From contig NZ_CP120836.1 of NCBI RefSeq assembly GCF_049200465.1, positions 3,162,001 through 3,226,000 of the forward strand: a stretch of 64,000 nt of DNA. The letters run 5' to 3'. Under the pieces are notes generated by a model that ran no database searches, had not been told where the DNA came from, and saw only the letters and a program-made list of their open reading frames with translations. Below are positions 59,872 through 64,000 of the stretch, one piece after another; position 1 is the stretch's first letter, and each line of letters opens with the position of its first letter. The position numbers and the translations under genes were made by a program. Source of the DNA: Leptothermofonsia sp049200465 (GTDB lineage Bacteria; Cyanobacteriota; Cyanobacteriia; Leptolyngbyales; Leptolyngbyaceae).

Positions 59872-61398
59872 ATGCTCAGTGCCCTGATTGTCATCCCCTT
59901 GTTGGGGGCCATCTTGATCGGACTGTTGCCCCGTGTCAGTCCTTCGCAAACAGGTGCAGAGGTGCCCGATTATTCCCGTGCGATCGCGCTTCTGTCCGTG
60001 ACGCTGGCAGTCTTCTGGTCAATCCTCTTAGGGTTTAAGTTTGACACCAGCATTGCCCATCTGCAGTTTGTGGAGAACCTGCCCTGGATCGGTGCCCTTG
60101 GTCTGACCTACCGGCTGGGTTTGGATGGTCTGTCATTACCCCTCCTTGTGATCAATGCCCTCCTGACCTGGATTGCCATTTATAGCACCGACGAATCGCT
60201 CCAGCGTCCTCGCCTCTATTACATGCTTATCTTGTTGCTGAATGGGGGAGTCGCAGGCGCTTTTCTAGCCCAGGATTTACTCCTTTTCTTCCTCTTCTAC
60301 GAAATTGAGCTGATTCCGCTTTATTTTTTAATTGCCATTTGGGGTGGTGCCCAACGGGGTTATGCCGCCACTAAGTTTTTGATTTATACCGCCATTTCGG
60401 GGGTTCTAATTCTGGCTGCATTTCTGGGGCTAATCTGGTTAAGCGGAACGTCCTCTTTTGAATATGACCCCAGCCGCAGCCAATTTCTACCTCTAGCAAC
60501 CCAGTTTATTCTGTTGGGCACTTTGCTGATTGGCTTTGGTATTAAGATTCCTCTGTTTCCTCTCCATACCTGGTTGCCCGATGCCCACGTTGAGGCTTCA
60601 ACTCCCATCTCAGTCCTCCTGGCGGGAGTTTTGCTGAAGCTGGGTACTTATGGGTTGCTACGGTTTGGGCTGGGTTTGTTCCCAGAAGCCTGGTCAGTGC
60701 TGTCACCCTGGCTGGCAACTTGGGCAGTTGTCAGTGTGCTATACGGGGCATTTACGGCGATCGCCCAGAGCGATATGAAAAAAATGGTTGCCTACAGCTC
60801 CATTGCCCACATGGGCTACATTCTGCTGGGGGCGGCGGCGGCAACCCCCCTCAGCACTCTCGGCACTGTTTTTCAAATGATCAGCCACGGGCTGATCTCT
60901 GCCCTCCTGTTTCTGCTGGTTGGCGTCGTTTATAAAAAAACCGGCACCCGCGATATCAACATCCTGCATGGGCTGCTGACCCCAGAAAGGGGCTTACCCA
61001 TCATTGGCAGCTTGATGATCGTGGGTGTCATGGCCAGTGCTGGAATTCCTGGCATGATGGGTTTTATTTCAGAATTCATCATCTTTCGTGGCAGTTTTTC
61101 AGTGTTTCCAGTACAAACACTTCTCTGCATGGTGGGCACTGGCTTAACCTCGGTTTACTTCTTGCTACTGGTCAACCGCAGCTTTTTTGGTCGCTTACCC
61201 GTTCAGTTTTCAAATCTGCCCCCAGTCCAGTGGTCAGAGCGCATTCCTGGTTTTCTTCTTGCCACAATGATTGTATTTTTGGGATTACAGCCCAGTTGGC
61301 TCGTGCAATGGACTGAAACCACCACCACTGCCATGCTCATCTCCTATCCCACCATTGGTGCAGTGAACCACAGTTTGGCTCAAAAAGACAAGGGATAG
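59872..61398 (+). CDS. ndhD: NDH-1 subunit NdhD (CO2-uptake form, NdhD4-like)
   Basis: 508-residue Nqo13/NuoM-type subunit, 25 bp behind ndhF. Key blocks: LLLFFLFYEIELIPLYFLIA (membrane Glu), IKIPLFPLHTWLPDAHVEAS, KMVAYSSIAHMGYILLGAAA, MISHGLISALLFLLVGVVYK (Lys and His residues). It pairs with NdhF in the distal proton-pumping arm of the CO2-uptake NDH-1 complex. About 14 membrane spans. The start ATG (59872) follows the ndhF stop closely, so one operon. Confidence 0.94.
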   Translation: MLSALIVIPLLGAILIGLLPRVSPSQTGAEVPDYSRAIALLSVTLAVFWSILLGFKFDTSIAHLQFVENLPWIGALGLTYRLGLDGLSLPLLVINALLTWIAIYSTDESLQRPRLYYMLILLLNGGVAGAFLAQDLLLFFLFYEIELIPLYFLIAIWGGAQRGYAATKFLIYTAISGVLILAAFLGLIWLSGTSSFEYDPSRSQFLPLATQFILLGTLLIGFGIKIPLFPLHTWLPDAHVEASTPISVLLAGVLLKLGTYGLLRFGLGLFPEAWSVLSPWLATWAVVSVLYGAFTAIAQSDMKKMVAYSSIAHMGYILLGAAAATPLSTLGTVFQMISHGLISALLFLLVGVVYKKTGTRDINILHGLLTPERGLPIIGSLMIVGVMASAGIPGMMGFISEFIIFRGSFSVFPVQTLLCMVGTGLTSVYFLLLVNRSFFGRLPVQFSNLPPVQWSERIPGFLLATMIVFLGLQPSWLVQWTETTTTAMLISYPTIGAVNHSLAQKDKG

Positions 61399-61442
61399 AG
61401 GATAGGTATGGTGATGGAGTGGAAGCGGTTTGAGTACCGAGG

Positions 61443-61546
61443 ACTAAGGACTTAAGGACCGCATCCTACCCCCTACCCCCCACTCCCCATCTCCTACCCT
61501 CCACCTCCTACCCTCCACCTCCTACTCCTGACACCTAATCCCTCCT
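61443..61546. repeat. CTACC-type short tandem repeats before chpX
   Basis: CCCTACCCCCCACTCCCCAT, then CTCCTACCCTCCAC repeated twice, and CTCCTACTCCTGACACC. Simple pyrimidine-rich repeats in the 148-bp gap between ndhD and the Chp gene. Confidence 0.6.
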
Positions 61547-62689
61547 ATGGTCAGCACTAGCAATAAACTCCCATCTACTCACCCTCTGGCAGACATCATC
61601 TACCGCTTGGAGAATGGCGGCGCGCTGCTACCAGACTCTCCGGAGAACGTGATGGAGGTTGTGGGAATTCTCAAAAGCTATGGCGTTGTCCTGGATGCCT
61701 ACTGGCGCAATTTGATCTACATTTCTGAGCATCAATTTTTGGTACTGTTTCCTTTTTTCAAATACTTTAATGGCGAATTTTCGATTGGAAAGTTGTTGCG
61801 TCACTGGTGGCATGATCGCATCAATTATGAATTTGCCGAATATTGTATGAAAGCGATGCTCTGGCATGGAGGCGGCAAGCTGGATGCCTATCTGGATTCG
61901 CAGGAGTTTTGCGATCGGGCCCAGCAAGCCATTCAGGCAAAGTTGCGCGGTAACCCCCTGCTGCAAGGAGTCTCAAAAGCCTTTCCTGACTTTCTGCTCG
62001 AGCAGGTGCGGCAAATGGCCTATTACAGTACGTTGGGGCAGTTCTGGCGAGTTATGAGCCCCATGTTTCTGACCCTGTCCGATCGCTACGATCGGGGAGA
62101 GGTCAAATCCATTCCCGATGTTGTCAACCATGTGCTTCAGGGGCTGGTGAGCGCTGCCGATAAACCCATTACCTATGCGGTTAACATTCGCGGGCAGGAA
62201 TACGAACTGGTGCCCAAATCCGCTGGGTTAACGTTTCTGATGGATGCAGCGGTACCTTATGTAGAAGCTGTTTTCTTCCGATCTTTCCCCTTCATGGGCA
62301 CAATTTCTTACAATGCCCAGGCCCGGCAAATTCCCCCAGAGCAAGAACGATTCTCCTACGGCGCACTCTACGCAGATCCGCTGCCGGTTGGCGGTGCAGG
62401 CATTCCCCCCACCCTATTGATGCAGGACATGACTCACTTTATTCCTGACTACCTGCATCGGTTTTATCAACGCACACCCAGGGGTGAAACGGATCTGCGC
62501 GTTAAAATCTGCATCAGCTTTCAAAAGTCGATGTTCTGCGTAACTACAGCCGCTATTCTGGGATTGATGCCGTTTCCGGTAGACACTCCAGATCTAGAAC
62601 AGCAGAAAAAGAACCGTGCCTACCTGGAGAACTGGATGGATCGCCTGCTGGAGTCGCGACTGCTTACTGTTCAGGTCTGTGAAGTTTAG
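61547..62689 (+). CDS. chpX: CO2 hydration protein ChpX/CupB-like
   Basis: 380-residue peripheral protein of the CO2-uptake NDH-1 complex. It hydrates CO2 to bicarbonate. Family blocks: LENGGALLPDSPENVMEVVG, LDAYWRNLIYISEHQFLVLF, RHWWHDRINYEFAEYCMKAM, MLWHGGGKLDAYLDSQEFCD, ALYADPLPVGGAGIPPTLLM. The length matches CupB/ChpX (about 380) rather than the longer CupA/ChpY. The gap of 148 bp after ndhD carries simple repeats, so it may be co-transcribed or partly independent. The linkage ndhF-ndhD-chp beside ccm genes is a known arrangement in beta-cyanobacteria. Confidence 0.92.
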   Translation: MVSTSNKLPSTHPLADIIYRLENGGALLPDSPENVMEVVGILKSYGVVLDAYWRNLIYISEHQFLVLFPFFKYFNGEFSIGKLLRHWWHDRINYEFAEYCMKAMLWHGGGKLDAYLDSQEFCDRAQQAIQAKLRGNPLLQGVSKAFPDFLLEQVRQMAYYSTLGQFWRVMSPMFLTLSDRYDRGEVKSIPDVVNHVLQGLVSAADKPITYAVNIRGQEYELVPKSAGLTFLMDAAVPYVEAVFFRSFPFMGTISYNAQARQIPPEQERFSYGALYADPLPVGGAGIPPTLLMQDMTHFIPDYLHRFYQRTPRGETDLRVKICISFQKSMFCVTTAAILGLMPFPVDTPDLEQQKKNRAYLENWMDRLLESRLLTVQVCEV

Positions 62690-62702
62690 TTCAGTTTCTT
62701 AT

Positions 62703-62770
62703 AAGTAAGAAGGTAGCCATCCTTAATTGGAAAGGGGGGAGTGGGGGTTTCATCCCCTCCACCCCCGGGT
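62703..62770. repeat. MITE-like element, family B (partial copy)
   Basis: AAGTAAGAAGGTAGCCATCC then TTAATTGG and a GGGGTTTCATCCCC core; a diverged, cut copy of the family B left half. Confidence 0.5.
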
Positions 62771-63343
62771 AGTGCGCAAATCGTAATGATTTTGGAGTTG
62801 TTTTGTCTGAGATCCTGTGGGGCAGCGATCGCTCAGTCGCTCCAGAATTCGCTCTACCTCTTGCAGACTGTCTTCCGAAAAATCTAGTAGTTCACCAAAG
62901 GAACTTTGCCTGGTTATCTAAACCCGGAAAAACCAATTTAGGAGCGAAAACTAAATAATCTCTGGAACCTCACCCCGCCTTCGGCACCTCTTTCCGAGCC
63001 GGAGAGGGGACGGGGGAGAGGTTGAGGATGTGGAAAAATCAGATGTTATTTAATCCATGCTCCTTAGGAGATTTTGAAGGGTTTGAAACCCTTCAAAATC
63101 TGCTTGGCAGACTACTAGTGGACAATGGCATAAGTCCAGCTTAGATGAATCTCAAATATGCCTTGGCCCACTGGACAGCTGCCTGGGCATAGGGCTTCAT
63201 TTCTTCGGAGACGTTTAACTCAGCAATCCTTTGTTCGATTTTTCACATCGCTCTTTAAAATTGCTTTTCAAAACTTTAGGCAGCGACAGTAAAAACCAGG
63301 AAAGATCAAAATATATACGCCCCACGCTTAAGTCAATATTCTG
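62771..63343. other. Intergenic stretch with decayed coding fragments
   Basis: Minus-strand readings without intact starts: FGELLDFSEDSLQEVERILE near 62,820-62,910 and EQRIAELNVSEEMKPYAQAA ending at TAA 63,141-63,143. Both look like pieces of small conserved proteins, but no complete frame remains. A CCTCACCCCGCC/CTCTTTCC-type repeat is at about 62,968-63,025. Confidence 0.4.
63069..63101. repeat. Perfect 33-bp palindrome
   Basis: AGATTTTGAAGGGTTT, a single G, then its exact reverse complement. It is strong enough to form a 16-bp hairpin but lacks a T-run on either side, so termination is not obvious. Confidence 0.8.
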
Positions 63344-64000
63344 ATGTCCGCGACTACTGAAACCCCTGGCTTCTATCCCATCCGGCTAAACCCGTTCCTG
63401 GTCTGGTTTGCCCAAACGCTCTCTCTGTTTGCTACCCAGTGGCGATATAAGATTGACCTCCAGGTCGAACTGGAAGATCTGGAGCAGTTAAGAGCTTTGA
63501 AGGGGCATCGGCGGCTGCTTCTGCCGAATCATCCGACCTTCCAGGATCCCATCGTGATTTTTCTGCTGTCTGCAAAATTACGCCAGACTTTTTACTACCT
63601 GGCCGCCTATGAGACGTTTAAAGGGCTGCTGGGGCGTTTTTTGCAGAGTGTGGGCGTTTATTCCATCCGGCGCGGTATAGCCGATCGCCCCAGTATCGCC
63701 TACACCCTGGATTTAATGACCCAATCCGATTGTTGTCTGGTGATTTTCCCGGAGGGGGGTTGTTCCTTCCAAAACGATACGGTGATGCCCTTCAGAGTCG
63801 GCGGAGTCCAACTGGCGTTTCAGGTACTCAGCCGATTTTCCAGGCGGGGCGAAGACATTCCTAATTTTTATGTGGTGCCAGTGAGTATCAAATACCGCTA
63901 TACCCAGGATATGACCCCCGCCATTCAGGCAAGCCTGCATCAGTTAGAAACCCAGCTCGGTTTACCGGGGACTGGCAACCATTATGAGCGGTTGCGGGCG
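63344..64000 (+). CDS. PlsC-like 1-acyl-glycerol-3-phosphate acyltransferase (cut by window end)
   Basis: Partial gene, at least 219 residues. Start ATG 63344 (MSATTETPGFYPIRLNPFLV). Acyltransferase motifs: RRLLLPNHPTFQDPIVIFLL with the HX4D catalytic motif (HPTFQD), then FLQSVGVYSIRRGIADRPSI and LVIFPEGGCSFQNDTVMPFR (FPEG block). It transfers acyl chains to lysophosphatidate or a related acceptor in membrane lipid synthesis; the true substrate is unknown. It runs off the end of the window in frame. Confidence 0.88.
   Translation, partial: MSATTETPGFYPIRLNPFLVWFAQTLSLFATQWRYKIDLQVELEDLEQLRALKGHRRLLLPNHPTFQDPIVIFLLSAKLRQTFYYLAAYETFKGLLGRFLQSVGVYSIRRGIADRPSIAYTLDLMTQSDCCLVIFPEGGCSFQNDTVMPFRVGGVQLAFQVLSRFSRRGEDIPNFYVVPVSIKYRYTQDMTPAIQASLHQLETQLGLPGTGNHYERLRA

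Overview
The window comes from a beta-cyanobacterium. It carries psaC, a PAM68-type photosystem assembly factor, a complete beta-carboxysome shell cluster (ccmKKLMNO) and the NdhF/NdhD/Chp set of a CO2-hydrating NDH-1 complex. GCGATCGC (HIP1) octamers are frequent throughout, and so are short heptamer/octamer repeats and palindromic mini-elements. A filamentous Leptolyngbya-like lineage would fit, but this is inference. I saw no rRNA operon or CRISPR array and one tRNA gene, tRNA-Val(CAC).

Layout. 0-28.7 kb is mostly housekeeping: a phytase-like lipoprotein, an ExbB/ExbD pair, rpe, an S8 protease, an Rpn-like nuclease, a TIR-WD40 protein, a PBP4-type peptidase, a frameshifted GH13 glucan-branching-like enzyme, rpsO, pam68, aroF, an Eis-like acetyltransferase, a GspE-like protein without its ATPase domain, psaC with a terminator, a TPR protein, a decayed MsrP-like oxidoreductase, a Clp-fold protease, a thiol-redox lipoprotein plus CcdA pair, an HU gene and the tRNA. 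29.3-41.5 kb is an accessory island, all on the minus strand: an SNF2-type helicase with a detached DUF3883 domain, a GxxExxY nuclease, a COG1743/DUF1156 adenine methylase, an antitoxin remnant, two Uma2 nucleases and an Swt1-HEPN/DUF499 ATPase. An IS1-type element lies just beyond it. 43-51 kb holds a TerB-like protein, rsmB, a dicarboxylate symporter, an AmiC-like amidase, glycolate oxidase subunits glcF and glcE, and a receiver-kinase hybrid. 51.9-62.7 kb is the CO2-concentrating block: ccmK-ccmK-ccmL-ccmM-ccmN-(zinc-ribbon gene)-ccmO read leftward, and ndhF-ndhD-chpX read rightward, from a shared 0.67-kb region. The last gene is a cut-off acyltransferase.

The island is the best candidate for an under-described system. 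A methylase, a large helicase and an HEPN-bearing ATPase together look like a restriction- or DISARM-like anti-phage module, but the other DISARM proteins are absent. Its methylase and helicase carry several homopolymer-linked frameshifts and a TAG stop, and a palindromic repeat family has inserted in frame inside both. The system is therefore decaying, phase-variable, or affected by sequence errors.

Two further themes run through the window. One is at least three families of MITE-like palindromic elements in intergenic DNA. The other is a striking number of perfect tandem duplications with units of 11-21 bp, often 17 bp. One of these 17-bp duplications destroys the MsrP-like gene.
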